This document shows positions 16,366 through 25,938 of a stretch of DNA of 34,480 nucleotides, piece by piece. Numbering within the stretch: the first letter of the stretch is position 1; every line of letters begins with the position of its first letter. A program made the position numbers and the translations under genes. The notes under the pieces are model-generated. The model was not told the DNA's origin. It did no database searches and saw only the letters and a program-made list of their open reading frames with translations. Source of the DNA: Verrucomicrobiota bacterium (GTDB lineage Bacteria > Verrucomicrobiota > Verrucomicrobiia > Limisphaerales > SIBE01); NCBI GenBank assembly GCA_027623095.1, contig JAQBVM010000032.1:1-34480 (forward strand). The letters are read 5' to 3'.

Positions 16366-18741
16366 TCAATACAGCAGAAACGAAGCGCGGCGTTTCATGA
16401 ATCTCTCCAAATCCGGCACCCAACCGAGACGAATCTCGTCCAGATGTTTTCCGGCACGAATCGCCTCGACCGTGGCTCGATGAACCAGCAGCCGATTGAA
16501 TCTTTCGATATCAAACTCCCGAGGAAACAACCTGCCAACGGTCTGGGCGATTGCGATCCCGGCATCGATAGGTCGAAAAATTTCACGGTCAATCACGATG
16601 ATATTTACCCCCAAGCAGATCTCGCCTCGAAAGACACTCGATTTTGGAGAGAACCGAACCGGTATGAACCTAACCCCGGAGAGATTAAGTCTGTTCAATT
16701 CGGCAGCGAGTTGCACGTCGTTGATATATGGGGCTCCCACGACTTCAAAAGGAGTATCCGTGCCGCGTCCTACAGAGAGTGCCGTCGTTTCGAGAAGTCC
16801 GACACCCGGGTAGAGGGTGGCTTCATTTAAGCTTCGCATGTTGGGCGAGGGGTTTGTCCAAGGCAGGCCGGTCTCGTCAAACCATAATTCTCTCCTCCAT
16901 CCGCGAACCGGAATCACATGGAGGTTAGCTCCAAACCCGCGCTCGTCATTGAACATTTTTGCCAGCTCCCCGACGGTCATTCCGTGCCGGATCGGAATAG
17001 GATGAAATCCCGTGAAGCTTGTGTCGCCATCCAAAACGGGTCCATCGACGTCAATCCCATTTACCGGGTTGACTCGGTCGAGCACGAAGACCTTGAGTCG
17101 CGCCTTTCCAGCGGCCTCGAGAGCATTACCCAAAGTCGAGATGTAAGTGTAGAATCGGCAGCCGACGTCCTGTATATCGAAGACCAGAGCGTCCAGATTC
17201 GCGAGTTGCTCAGGAGACGGGGTCCGCGCCTCACCATAGAGACTATAAATTGGCAGACCGGTCTTGGAATCAATGCTGTCTTCCACGCTTTCATCTTTCT
17301 CGCCGCGAATTCCGTGTTCAGGGCTAAAAAGCGCGACCAACTTAACTCCCGTGGCTTTCGATAAAAGGTCAATTGTTGAATTCCGATTGCGATCAGTACC
17401 TGTTTGATTGGTTATGAGACCGACCCGCAAACCTTGAAGAGCCGAAAATCCCTCTTGAATCAGTACATCAATCCCATTAAGCACGGGAACTATTGATGTC
17501 TGTATTGACGGAGTTTCGCGTTCCGTCGCTTCTTCCTTGGGCAGTGGAGCGAGAGCCCCTTCGACCCAAGCAAAATTGAAACCCGTAACCGCTTCCGCAA
17601 CCATTGAAGCAAGCGCGGCTTGAAGAGGCAGGACGTTCCCTTTTCCATCAGGATGAACGCGATTTGATAAGAAGATCCAAAACGTTCGCGAGAACGGATC
17701 AATCCAAAGGCTCGTGCCCGTGAAACCGGTGTGGCCATAAGAGCCCAAGGGGAAAATCTTTCCTCGGGGACGGCTATAACCGGAGTCGATGTCCCAGCCG
17801 AGCCCTCGCCGACTCCGAATCTCCTTGGGTGATTGCACGCTCGTCATCAATTGAACTGTTTCTGGATTGAAGATGCGCATTCCATCCAGTTCTCCACCGT
17901 TGAGCATCATTCGGCAAAAACGGGCAATGTCGGTCGCGGTGGTGAAAAGACCAGCGTGTCCGGCCACACCTCCCATCCGGCGCGAAGTTGGGTCATGCAC
18001 GGTGCCTCGAAGTACTCTGCCCTCGACTCTTTCTGTAGGCGCAATTATCGACGTTCTCGTCTCCGAAGGATTGAAACCGGTATCGCTCATTCCCAGCGGT
18101 TTAAAAATCTCGCGGGCGGAAAATTGATCCAAGGTCATCCCGCTGACGCGCCGTACGATTTCCCCTAAAACAATGAAGTTGATGTCGCTGTACCGGAAAG
18201 CAGTGCCGGGAAGAGACACAAGTTCTTCGGCACAAGCAAGTTCAATACCCGTCGAGTATCCAGACCACGGAGGTCTCCCCCCGATTCCGGGGCGAAGCCC
18301 TGAGGTATGCGTTAGCAGGTGTCGAACGGTAACCGCTCCTTTTCCATTTTTTTGGAATTCAGGTATGTAGTTTGTCACCGGAGCCTCTAATTGGATTTCT
18401 CCGCGTTCAATTAAGAGGCAAGCTGACGGTGCCGTGGCGAGCACTTTCGTGAGCGACGCGACATCAAAAATGGTGTCGATCGTCATCGGTTCTTTTTTCG
18501 GTTCGAGTGCTCGGTAACCGTAAGGCTTTTGGTACGCAGAACCATTCCGCTCCAGCCAAAGAACACCTCCGGGGATTTGATTGCTACTTATTACACCGCT
18601 TATAGTTGAATCAACTTCAGTGAGTTTCGACCGGGAGAATGTAGTCGGGGATTCAGGCTGTTGGGGAGCTGCCGTCTGGCATGCTGTCAGCAGCAATACT
18701 GCTAACGGAAGAATTGAAAGAGGGAAAACCGATTTTGACAT
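16366..18741 (-). CDS. Lipoprotein fusing a beta-lactamase-like domain to NamZ (DUF1343) exo-muramidase
   Basis: A 791-residue two-domain protein. A lipobox, LLTAC (Cys21), implies membrane anchoring facing the periplasm. The first domain (about 40-390) is a class C beta-lactamase or penicillin-binding type hydrolase: SLTK with Ser96 and Lys99, the Tyr of YSDINF (184), and GHTG as the third motif. The second domain (about 420-791) is DUF1343, founded on NamZ of Bacillus, which removes terminal N-acetylmuramic acid from peptidoglycan fragments. It carries ITNQTG, SPEHGIRG, FDIQDVGCRFYTY and the NPSPNM region. In Bacillus the two activities are separate neighbouring genes, so the fusion points to cell-wall recycling. 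The stop lies 37 bases from that of the convergent porin-like gene. Confidence 0.9.
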   Translation of the reverse strand: MSKSVFPLSILPLAVLLLTACQTAAPQQPESPTTFSRSKLTEVDSTISGVISSNQIPGGVLWLERNGSAYQKPYGYRALEPKKEPMTIDTIFDVASLTKVLATAPSACLLIERGEIQLEAPVTNYIPEFQKNGKGAVTVRHLLTHTSGLRPGIGGRPPWSGYSTGIELACAEELVSLPGTAFRYSDINFIVLGEIVRRVSGMTLDQFSAREIFKPLGMSDTGFNPSETRTSIIAPTERVEGRVLRGTVHDPTSRRMGGVAGHAGLFTTATDIARFCRMMLNGGELDGMRIFNPETVQLMTSVQSPKEIRSRRGLGWDIDSGYSRPRGKIFPLGSYGHTGFTGTSLWIDPFSRTFWIFLSNRVHPDGKGNVLPLQAALASMVAEAVTGFNFAWVEGALAPLPKEEATERETPSIQTSIVPVLNGIDVLIQEGFSALQGLRVGLITNQTGTDRNRNSTIDLLSKATGVKLVALFSPEHGIRGEKDESVEDSIDSKTGLPIYSLYGEARTPSPEQLANLDALVFDIQDVGCRFYTYISTLGNALEAAGKARLKVFVLDRVNPVNGIDVDGPVLDGDTSFTGFHPIPIRHGMTVGELAKMFNDERGFGANLHVIPVRGWRRELWFDETGLPWTNPSPNMRSLNEATLYPGVGLLETTALSVGRGTDTPFEVVGAPYINDVQLAAELNRLNLSGVRFIPVRFSPKSSVFRGEICLGVNIIVIDREIFRPIDAGIAIAQTVGRLFPREFDIERFNRLLVHRATVEAIRAGKHLDEIRLGWVPDLERFMKRRASFLLY

Positions 18742-19247
18742 TTTAAGAATTAAGAATGTAAGCCAAGGCGCTGCTTGGGAGGAAACGAAACTTGCACGAT
18801 TTTCACACTCCGGACCACTTTTAGTGAACGGTCACACATCAGTTCTGGATGATCAAGTTTGTTTCCTACGCTATCTCGATTCGAGGCCTTGCCTAATCAG
18901 AAAATGCCGCATGCAATTATGACGTGGTCTTGTCCGTGAAACATTGAATGCCGATCTGGCGATTTTAAACGTCGTAATATGTTTATCATAAACATATAAG
19001 GACTTACTTGTTCGGAACATTCAAGATCCAGGCGATTAATTCTGACTTGTTTTTGAAGGATTATGGACCATTGAGAGTCAATGATTCAGGTCGATTGGGT
19101 TGATCGACACTTTGATCCAACGTGCGAATGTGAGTGGAAACGGTTTTTTGGAGTCTGTGGATCGCTTCAATCTGCGAATTCCAGTTGGCAAGCAACACCG
19201 CGAGGTGTTATTCATACTTGTTCACCTTTCTGCAGGACCAAACAACT
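18742..19247. other. 506-base intergenic region before the sigma factor gene
   Basis: This divergent spacer between the beta-lactamase/NamZ gene and rpoD should hold promoters for both. I see no reading frame with a recognisable product. The only distinct structure is the 21-base palindrome at 18977-18997, listed separately. No convincing pair of -35 and -10 boxes was found by eye. Confidence 0.5.
18977..18997. promoter_or_regulatory. 21-base perfect palindrome, possible operator before rpoD
   Basis: ATATGTTTA (18977-18985) and TAAACATAT (18989-18997) are exact reverse complements around a three-base centre, TCA. The site is AT-rich and lies 250 bases upstream of the sigma factor start. Such symmetry is typical of a site for a dimeric repressor or activator. 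The regulator is unknown. Confidence 0.4.
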
Positions 19248-21125
19248 ATGGTTAAGTCGAAGAGAAAAAAGACCGTTGGCAGCCTGACTTTGAGAACTCG
19301 CACCAGACGCGGAGCGAAAGTGGCACAGGACCGAACCCAGCGAACGTTACGCTCGAGTGAGCCGGTTTCAGCGACACGAAAAACCCGCTCGCGCGACGGG
19401 AAGATAGTCAACGGTCATTACAAGGCTCGAGCGGCGAGTCGTTCTTCTAAGCCGTCGGAGTCCAAGGCGGAACTTCAACCTTCAACGGGTCGGCAGAATG
19501 GCTTTGATATCACTGCTGTCGTGAAGGAGCTCCTTCGGCTTGCCAGGGAGCAAGGTTACTTAACAACAGACGACATCAATGAGGTACTTCCGGAAGGGAC
19601 AGTAACGCCGGAGGAAGTTGACAAGTTGCATGTGCGGCTTCGGAGCCTCGAAGTTGAAATCGTTGACGATACAGAGGTTGAGCAGGCGAAACCCGCCGAG
19701 CCTGAAGAAGAGGAGGAACCAAGCCGGTTGGACATCTTGGATGATCCAGTTCGGATGTACATGAAGCAGATGGGACGCGTTCCTCTGCTGACTCGCGAGC
19801 AAGAGGTTGAGATTTGCAAGCGAATTGAAGAGGCGGAAGGGGAACAGCAGCAGATCATCTACGGGATGGGCTTCTCCGGGAAGGAGCATATCGCGCTGGC
19901 TGAAAAGCTGATTTCCGAGCCCCCTAAGGAACGATTTGATCGAGTGATTATCGATCAAAAGATCGCAAGCCGCGAAAAGCATCTGAAACAGTTGCGTAAA
20001 CTCCTGAAGAAAGTCAGGACGTGTGATCAATCCGTGGACCAAAAGTACGCGCAATGGCGCAAGTCCGCGCAACCGAAAAAGCGCGAAGCGTTTCTCAATG
20101 AATTCAAGCGGCTTGATCAGGGACTTCGGCGGTCATTTCCGCAGTTCTTTTTCAAGCAGAAGGTGATCGAAGAAATGACACTCGTCACCGAGAATATTCA
20201 CGACAAGTTTCAAATCAGTCTCCGCGCAATCGGGGAATTGAAACGTCTCCGAAGATCGGCGCAGCAACGGGCCGGGATCGAGGCTGAAACGAGCAAGATC
20301 AGAGCATTAGAGAATTTCGTGCGCATGCCGGTGGACGACTATCTCAAGTCATACAACGAACTGCGCGGAGCGACTGCCCGAGCCCACCAGGCGAAGACGG
20401 AAATGGTGGAAGCGAATCTCCGATTGGTCATTTCCATCGCGAAGAAATACACAAACCGTGGACTCTCGTTCCTGGATTTAATTCAAGAGGGAAATACAGG
20501 ACTCATGAAGGGCGTGGAGAAGTTTGAGTATCGCCGGGGGTACAAGTTTTCCACTTACGCAACCTGGTGGATTCGTCAGGCGATCACCCGTGCTTTGGCT
20601 GATCAAGCCCGCACGATTCGTATTCCGGTGCATATGATCGAAGTGATCAACCGTTTGATGCGCGTGCAGAAGCAGCTTATGCAGGAATTGGGGCATGAGC
20701 CATCTCCGGAGGAGATTGCAGATGAAATGCACATACCCGTCGAACGGGTCAATGCGCTGCTCAAAATGGCGCAGCAAACAATCTCGATGCAGTCACCGGT
20801 GGGCGATAGCGAGGAGGCAAATTTCGGAGACTTCATCGAGGACAAAGGTGCGGAGAATCCGACAGAAACTACAAGTTACAATTTATTGAGAGAAACCCTG
20901 CGTGACGTCCTGACGAGTTTGACTGAGCGAGAGCGCCGCGTTTTGGAACTGCGATTCGGTCTTGCAGATGGGTATCTCTACACGCTTGAAGAAGTCGGCA
21001 AGCAGTACAAGGTCACGCGAGAAAGAATCCGGCAGATCGAGGCGAAAGCTCTCCGAAAACTGAGGCATCCGACGCGATTCCGGAGATTGCAGGGATTTTT
21101 AGAGGGGGTGCAGCCGGCCTATTAG
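19248..21125 (+). CDS. rpoD: Primary RNA polymerase sigma factor (RpoD/SigA)
   Basis: The housekeeping sigma-70 factor, 625 residues from the ATG at 19248. AGGA precedes that start, and a longer frame from 19134 has no family similarity. Region 1.1 lies at about 86-140, region 1.2 at about 165-198 ([11 protein letters not shown]), a non-conserved region in between, region 2 at about 386-455 ([25 protein letters not shown]), region 3 at about 465-540 and region 4 at about 555-620 ([24 protein letters not shown]). The first 85 residues are an unusually long Arg/Lys/Ser/Thr-rich tail before region 1.1. The gene stands alone and converges with the PHP hydrolase gene after 51 bases. Confidence 0.96.
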   Translation: MVKSKRKKTVGSLTLRTRTRRGAKVAQDRTQRTLRSSEPVSATRKTRSRDGKIVNGHYKARAASRSSKPSESKAELQPSTGRQNGFDITAVVKELLRLAREQGYLTTDDINEVLPEGTVTPEEVDKLHVRLRSLEVEIVDDTEVEQAKPAEPEEEEEPSRLDILDDPVRMYMKQMGRVPLLTREQEVEICKRIEEAEGEQQQIIYGMGFSGKEHIALAEKLISEPPKERFDRVIIDQKIASREKHLKQLRKLLKKVRTCDQSVDQKYAQWRKSAQPKKREAFLNEFKRLDQGLRRSFPQFFFKQKVIEEMTLVTENIHDKFQISLRAIGELKRLRRSAQQRAGIEAETSKIRALENFVRMPVDDYLKSYNELRGATARAHQAKTEMVEANLRLVISIAKKYTNRGLSFLDLIQEGNTGLMKGVEKFEYRRGYKFSTYATWWIRQAITRALADQARTIRIPVHMIEVINRLMRVQKQLMQELGHEPSPEEIADEMHIPVERVNALLKMAQQTISMQSPVGDSEEANFGDFIEDKGAENPTETTSYNLLRETLRDVLTSLTERERRVLELRFGLADGYLYTLEEVGKQYKVTRERIRQIEAKALRKLRHPTRFRRLQGFLEGVQPAY

Positions 21126-21176
21126 AAAATCATTGATCGAAAACGCGGCGATTTTGTTGTCCTCGCGTCTGCGGGT

Positions 21177-22709
21177 TTAATCGGCATTCGATTTCCCGGC
21201 CAAGTCAATCCAGAACGCTTCAGCCGAATTGTGGTATTCCACGACCTCCGAACGTTGCTGAGTATCTCCAAGTTGAATGCGGGCGCGACGTTCGCGCACC
21301 CAATCCAGAAAGAATTGCGCGGAAGACCTGCTGATCCGGCGTTTTCTCGTTCCAATCTCTACGTAGAACGGAGCGGTGGAGGCGAAACGAAACGTTTCTG
21401 AGTTGTTGGCGACAGCGCGAACCAGAAACCAGCCGCTCTCCGAGAACGCAAGCCTTCCGAGTCCCTTGCCTCCGTTCAGCTCTTCTGTGGAAATTGATCT
21501 GACAGTTAAACCGTTTTTGATGATCTCGATTGAAGCGATCGGATCCCGCGTCGACAGGGATACCTGAAGATCAATTTCAACTCCGCCATCGTTGCTCGTC
21601 GTGAACACATGCCCGGGAAGTTCATCGTTGGCCTTGCATCGCAGCATAGGGCCGTTTGTCACGAAGGATCTTCCGGCGCGCAACCCCTTCCACCATTGTG
21701 TGTAATCCATTTCCTTTCCGAGATACACATAGACGCGATTGTAGCCAACCGGGTTTGGCAGCACCCCTGAAGCACTGCCGGCCGACGGAGGAATGCGAAG
21801 GCCGCAATTGAGAATCTGGTAGTATATCTCTTGCGTCCAGAATCCATTGCCTCGAGGCGGCGGAAAACGCCCTGTGTCGCGGGGTTTGCCCCAAGCCTCA
21901 CTTTCATACATTTGCGTTCTGCACATGTGATTATTCGCAAGTCCTATCGAATCCGCTTCACCGCTCGCCAACCAGACCGGAACGTCCCACCAGAATGGTT
22001 TCTCAATATCAATCCAAGCGCCTTCGTATCTCCGCGCCTCAGTCAGGAATTTCATCGGAGAAGGAAATTCACGATCCGCGCCTTCAATGGCGAGGGGCGC
22101 GTTCAAATTGAAGTACATTAAGGCCCCTCCCTCCCTCTCGTCCTCGCCACCCATTACTTGATAAACCCGATTCCCATCAAACCGCACGATTGGGTTCGCA
22201 GGTAACGGCTGATCCGCCCACAGGTTTCGGTTATTCCACCACGTAATTACCGGGGCGACATGGAGATCCTCGGCCTTCATCAGGATCGCGATATCTCCCA
22301 CAGGCCGATGTACATGCAAGTCGCCCGGCCACCACCCTTCTTCACTCATGTCCGCGAGGCGTTTTAGACGCACTTCGAGTCTTTCGTGTCTCTCCGACGA
22401 AAGCTTGATCGTGCCGGAGTCTCGCCAATACTCGGGCCCGCGCTCAATCTCGTAATGGTAATCGCCGGGGGGCAATTCGAGTTCAGCGGTTCCATCGCAA
22501 ACAAAGTGATCGCGAAAAAACGGAAACTGAGGGGGTCGGATAGGTTTTCCATCGCCTCCTTTTAAATGGATTCGAAAAGGGATTGGTGTTGCGTTGCTTT
22601 CCTCCGAAACTGAAATCGAAAGGCGAGCCGTGTTGTTTTGGGCCACGATGACCAACGAACTCCATGCAAGCAGTGAACCTGCGAGAATGCCTATCGGGAG
22701 ATTCTTCAT
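21177..22709 (-). CDS. Secreted CehA/McbA-like PHP metallohydrolase
   Basis: A 510-residue exported protein with a signal peptide (MKNLPIGILAGSLLAWSS, to about residue 24). An immunoglobulin-like beta region follows (about 28-120, with LPPGDYHYEIERG), then a PHP-type domain beginning GDLHVH (His132 and His134). Later segments, LANNHM and LRAGRSFVTNGPM, are typical of the CehA/McbA family. Named members hydrolyse carbamate or phosphate esters, but most have no known substrate, so none is assigned. The ATG at 22709 is chosen over 22745 because it places the signal peptide at the N-terminus. It converges with rpoD. Confidence 0.82.
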   Translation of the reverse strand: MKNLPIGILAGSLLAWSSLVIVAQNNTARLSISVSEESNATPIPFRIHLKGGDGKPIRPPQFPFFRDHFVCDGTAELELPPGDYHYEIERGPEYWRDSGTIKLSSERHERLEVRLKRLADMSEEGWWPGDLHVHRPVGDIAILMKAEDLHVAPVITWWNNRNLWADQPLPANPIVRFDGNRVYQVMGGEDEREGGALMYFNLNAPLAIEGADREFPSPMKFLTEARRYEGAWIDIEKPFWWDVPVWLASGEADSIGLANNHMCRTQMYESEAWGKPRDTGRFPPPRGNGFWTQEIYYQILNCGLRIPPSAGSASGVLPNPVGYNRVYVYLGKEMDYTQWWKGLRAGRSFVTNGPMLRCKANDELPGHVFTTSNDGGVEIDLQVSLSTRDPIASIEIIKNGLTVRSISTEELNGGKGLGRLAFSESGWFLVRAVANNSETFRFASTAPFYVEIGTRKRRISRSSAQFFLDWVRERRARIQLGDTQQRSEVVEYHNSAEAFWIDLAGKSNAD

Positions 22710-22954
22710 AATTACAATCTTGGGTCGAGAGTTGTTTGCCAGCATCGTGCATCACCTTGCGGATGAAAAGGCTCAATTCTACTCGCGATAATGTGTCCAC
22801 TGTGCGCTTGAATTCCGTGCGACGAATTGCGAGCGTGGATGGGAGGCGAAGGATATGAGACGAATCGCCGTTTACGTGCCGTTTTCCAAGCGCTGGAAGA
22901 AGTCACTTCCTCCTTCTCATTTATTGCAGTCGGAAGGTCTTAGTACTTAGTAAT

Positions 22955-23806
22955 ATGAATTTGGCTTCACTGTTTCCTAATGAGCGCTACCGGTTCCACA
23001 TGCTGTTCGACCGTGGGGAGATTGCCAGGTTTTTGGCTCCGTCTTCCGATTACTTCGATAACATCGCTGAACGCCGGTATTGGCTCGCATCGGCGGCGCA
23101 CTCGTATGCCGCTATGTTGGACGAAGGAGTTCCGCTACTGAACGAAACGATCGAGCTTGTGCGAGCGCAACAGTCACTTCCTTCAAACCGATTTGATAGG
23201 TTCGTCGAGAACGATTCACCGTTGCGCCGATGTCTTGAGCTCGGGACCGTATTGGAACCGGATTTTTTGCTCCTCAAACCTGTCGCTGGCGGAGAATTCC
23301 GCCTTTGCGGAGGCTGTGTCTGTTTTCCCTCTTCGTGGAGTTTGTCTTCCCACATTGGCAGATCAGTATCCGAGATTCACGGAATTGTCCCCGGATTGAA
23401 CCAAACGCTCGGAAAGCGGATAGAGCAGTTTCTGGCAAATCTAAAACCCGGCGTGTCCTGGGAACGTTTCAATTGGGGAATCAGCCGTTCACCTGAACTG
23501 AACCAACATCCAGATCGAAAGCTTCCGCTCCTCGACACGTCGGTGAACCTTGACGAAGCTTGGCTTAGGATTGAGCATCAATCGTTCGTAGCACTGCCGG
23601 ATAGCGGTGGGGTTCTGTTCGCAATTCGAATCGTTGTCCGCACCTTAAGAGAGATCCGGGATGATCCGTCAGTTCTTCCGTCGTTTGAGCGGGCTCTGCG
23701 GACGATGCCGGAAGAAATGGCAACGTACAAGCGGATATCCGTCGCGCGCCCTAGGATTCTTGAACTTCTGCTTCCGCAGTCCAGAACTGGAATTGTTTCG
23801 AGCTAA
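22955..23806 (+). CDS. DUF3445 heme-dependent oxidative N-demethylase-like protein
   Basis: A 283-residue protein matching the DUF3445/HDOD pattern. It has a Cys-rich strand GGCVCFPSSWSL (about 119-130), IHGIVPGLN (about 141-149), RFNWGI, and LRIEHQSFVALPDSGGVLFAIR (about 204-225). Characterised members bind heme and oxidatively demethylate secondary amines with flavoprotein and ferredoxin partners. No such partner genes lie nearby here, so the activity is uncertain. The start at 22955 has only a distant GGAAGG upstream. The stop codon overlaps that of the convergent kinase by three bases. Confidence 0.8.
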   Translation: MNLASLFPNERYRFHMLFDRGEIARFLAPSSDYFDNIAERRYWLASAAHSYAAMLDEGVPLLNETIELVRAQQSLPSNRFDRFVENDSPLRRCLELGTVLEPDFLLLKPVAGGEFRLCGGCVCFPSSWSLSSHIGRSVSEIHGIVPGLNQTLGKRIEQFLANLKPGVSWERFNWGISRSPELNQHPDRKLPLLDTSVNLDEAWLRIEHQSFVALPDSGGVLFAIRIVVRTLREIRDDPSVLPSFERALRTMPEEMATYKRISVARPRILELLLPQSRTGIVSS

Positions 23807-25938
23807 CCCGAATCGAGGCAATTCTGAACGGTTTGGATGAGGAGATCCGCTCGGTAGGGTTTCTGCAAATAGTTTAGTCCGTCCACTAGCTCAAACTCAG
23901 AGCCAAGAACGTTGACGCCATAGCCGCTCGTAAAGATTACTTTGAGACGCGGCTTTTCGCAGCGCAGCTTTTCTGCCAAATCTTTTCCCGACATGCCTCC
24001 AGGCATCACAACGTCGGTTAGAAGCAGATCGAAGTTTCCCTCAAAGCTGCTCCAGATCTGCAATGCATGAGCCGCATCCGGAGCCCCGTGAACCTGATAC
24101 CCGCTTCGGAGAAGTACTCTCCTCGCCAAGTCCAGGATTCCTTTCTCGTCCTCAACGATTAGAATGCGCTCGCCTGCACTGGGTGGAGTCGCGGAGGAGG
24201 GTCGCGGAGCATCCGACTCGACAAGGTCTCCCTCCCCGGCAGGCAGGAAGATTCTGAACGTCGATCCTTCATTCAGTTTGCTCGTCACGTCGATCCAACC
24301 CTCGTGCTGCTTCACAATACCGTACACCATCGCCAAGCCCATTCCCGTCCCTTTTCCAAACTCCTTTGTTGTAAAGAACGGCTCAAAGACGCGGCTTTGA
24401 ACAGCGGAATCCATTCCACACCCGCTATCCGTCACACTCAAACAAACGAACCGGCCCAACATGGCCTCAGGATTCCGTTTCGCATAGGATCCGTCCACAT
24501 CGATCACTTCCGTTCCAATGATCAGCGTGCCTCCTTTGGGCATCGCATCGCGCGCGTTCAGAACAAGGTTCATTACCACTTGCTCGACATTTCCCGAGTC
24601 CGCGATGATAGGTGGCACGTTCGACTTGCGCTTTATTATCAGGTGAACATCTTCACCGATGACGCGGTTCAACATGCTCGTTAATTGCTCTATCAACTTG
24701 TTTAGATCCAGCGCCTTTGGCTGTATCATTTGTTTGCGGCTAAATGCGAGCAATTGCTGGGTCAGAGTTGCGGCTCTTTCAGCAGCGCTGAGGATTTCAG
24801 TGAAGGAACTCCTGGTCTCGGAATCGGGTAATTCGGAATTCAAGGCAAGGCTCGCGTATCCTTGGATGATAGTAAGAATGTTGTTGAAATCATGGGCAAC
24901 TCCCGCTGCAAGCTTGCCGACAGCCTCCATCTTTTGCGCGTGGCGCAATTGGTTTTCAAGTCTCAGCCGGTCCGATATGTCTTGAGTAATCGTCAACAGA
25001 TGCGGTTTGTCTCGCAGCGAAAAAAGTTCGAGCGATACAAGCGTTTCCCTGATTTCAAACGATTTTGTGCAGAGCTTGCACTCGAAGTTCGAGACCGATT
25101 TATCGTTTTGAAGCGCCTCGAAAAGACGAGCGCGTGCCTCGGGATCCACCCAGAGTTGAAGTTCCGTTGAAGTCCGGCCAATTACTTCGTCCCGCAAGAA
25201 GCCGCTCATATCCAGGAATCGGTCGTTCACATCCACATAACGATCCTCATCCAACGTCACGATCGCCATAGGAATTGGACTGGCGCGGAATGCTCTCGAG
25301 AAAAGCTCTTCCGAAACACGCAATGCTTCCTCGACCTGGCTCCGTTCTTCGACTTCTCGCTTGAGACTCTCATTGGAGTCTTGAAGTTCGTTGGTTCGAA
25401 TCCCGACCATCTCTTCAAGATCGATTAGTTTGCAGTTGGCTTGCTGGGTGAGGTGCCATTTTTTTGTAAGCGCATGGGCCAGTTGGAGGACTTCGATGTT
25501 GTCAAACGGCTTCTTGAGGATCACGAGATTGTCAGATCTTCCGATTGTCCGGTCAATTTCGTCCCATGAATAATCCGAGTAAGCGGTGCAAATGACGACC
25601 TGGAGGTCCGGATCGATTTTCCAGATCCGCGCTACGGTCTCAACGCCATCCCATCCAGGAGGCATCCGCACATCCACGAACGCCATGGCGAACGGTTGGC
25701 CAGCTTTCACAGCCCGCTGAACTATCTCGAGACCCTCCTTTCCTTGGTATGCCGAATCGATCTGAAAGCTTAGGCGCTGTCCAAAATCTGCCGGTTCGTC
25801 AAATAGAATTGCTTCTGCGGTAGCCAACTCAGCCGTCCGCGCACGGATCGGGTTAAGAATCTTTCCGAAATCGTCGTGGATAGCCGGATTGTCATCGATG
25901 ATAAGAATCCGATCATTTCTTTCCGAAAACAGATTCAT
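23803..25938 (-). CDS. Hybrid sensor histidine kinase (REC-PAS-HisKA-HATPase-REC)
   Basis: A cytoplasmic 711-residue phosphorelay protein with no membrane helix. The order is a receiver domain with Asp89 (AFVDVRMPPG), a coiled coil (about 160-205), a PAS domain (about 210-325), a HisKA domain with phospho-accepting His349 (GVAHDFNNILT), an ATPase domain (N box NLVLNARDAMPKGG; G boxes DSGCGM and GTGMGLAMVYGI), and a C-terminal receiver with Asp642 (LLLTDVVMPGG). The N-terminal receiver suggests that it answers to another kinase rather than to a membrane signal. The ATG at 25938 begins MNLFSERNDRILIIDDN; a start 20 codons earlier is less likely. No partner regulator gene is adjacent. Confidence 0.93.
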   Translation of the reverse strand: MNLFSERNDRILIIDDNPAIHDDFGKILNPIRARTAELATAEAILFDEPADFGQRLSFQIDSAYQGKEGLEIVQRAVKAGQPFAMAFVDVRMPPGWDGVETVARIWKIDPDLQVVICTAYSDYSWDEIDRTIGRSDNLVILKKPFDNIEVLQLAHALTKKWHLTQQANCKLIDLEEMVGIRTNELQDSNESLKREVEERSQVEEALRVSEELFSRAFRASPIPMAIVTLDEDRYVDVNDRFLDMSGFLRDEVIGRTSTELQLWVDPEARARLFEALQNDKSVSNFECKLCTKSFEIRETLVSLELFSLRDKPHLLTITQDISDRLRLENQLRHAQKMEAVGKLAAGVAHDFNNILTIIQGYASLALNSELPDSETRSSFTEILSAAERAATLTQQLLAFSRKQMIQPKALDLNKLIEQLTSMLNRVIGEDVHLIIKRKSNVPPIIADSGNVEQVVMNLVLNARDAMPKGGTLIIGTEVIDVDGSYAKRNPEAMLGRFVCLSVTDSGCGMDSAVQSRVFEPFFTTKEFGKGTGMGLAMVYGIVKQHEGWIDVTSKLNEGSTFRIFLPAGEGDLVESDAPRPSSATPPSAGERILIVEDEKGILDLARRVLLRSGYQVHGAPDAAHALQIWSSFEGNFDLLLTDVVMPGGMSGKDLAEKLRCEKPRLKVIFTSGYGVNVLGSEFELVDGLNYLQKPYRADLLIQTVQNCLDSG

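Noticed and set aside
19007-19025. TGTTC-G-GAACA near rpoD as a LexA box
   Set aside because: The half-sites look right for the LexA motif I recall for this phylum, but the spacer is one base rather than four, and rpoD is not a usual SOS gene.
25385-25410. GGTTCGAATCC, resembling a tRNA T-loop
   Set aside because: It lies inside the kinase gene and no acceptor or anticodon stems can be drawn around it.
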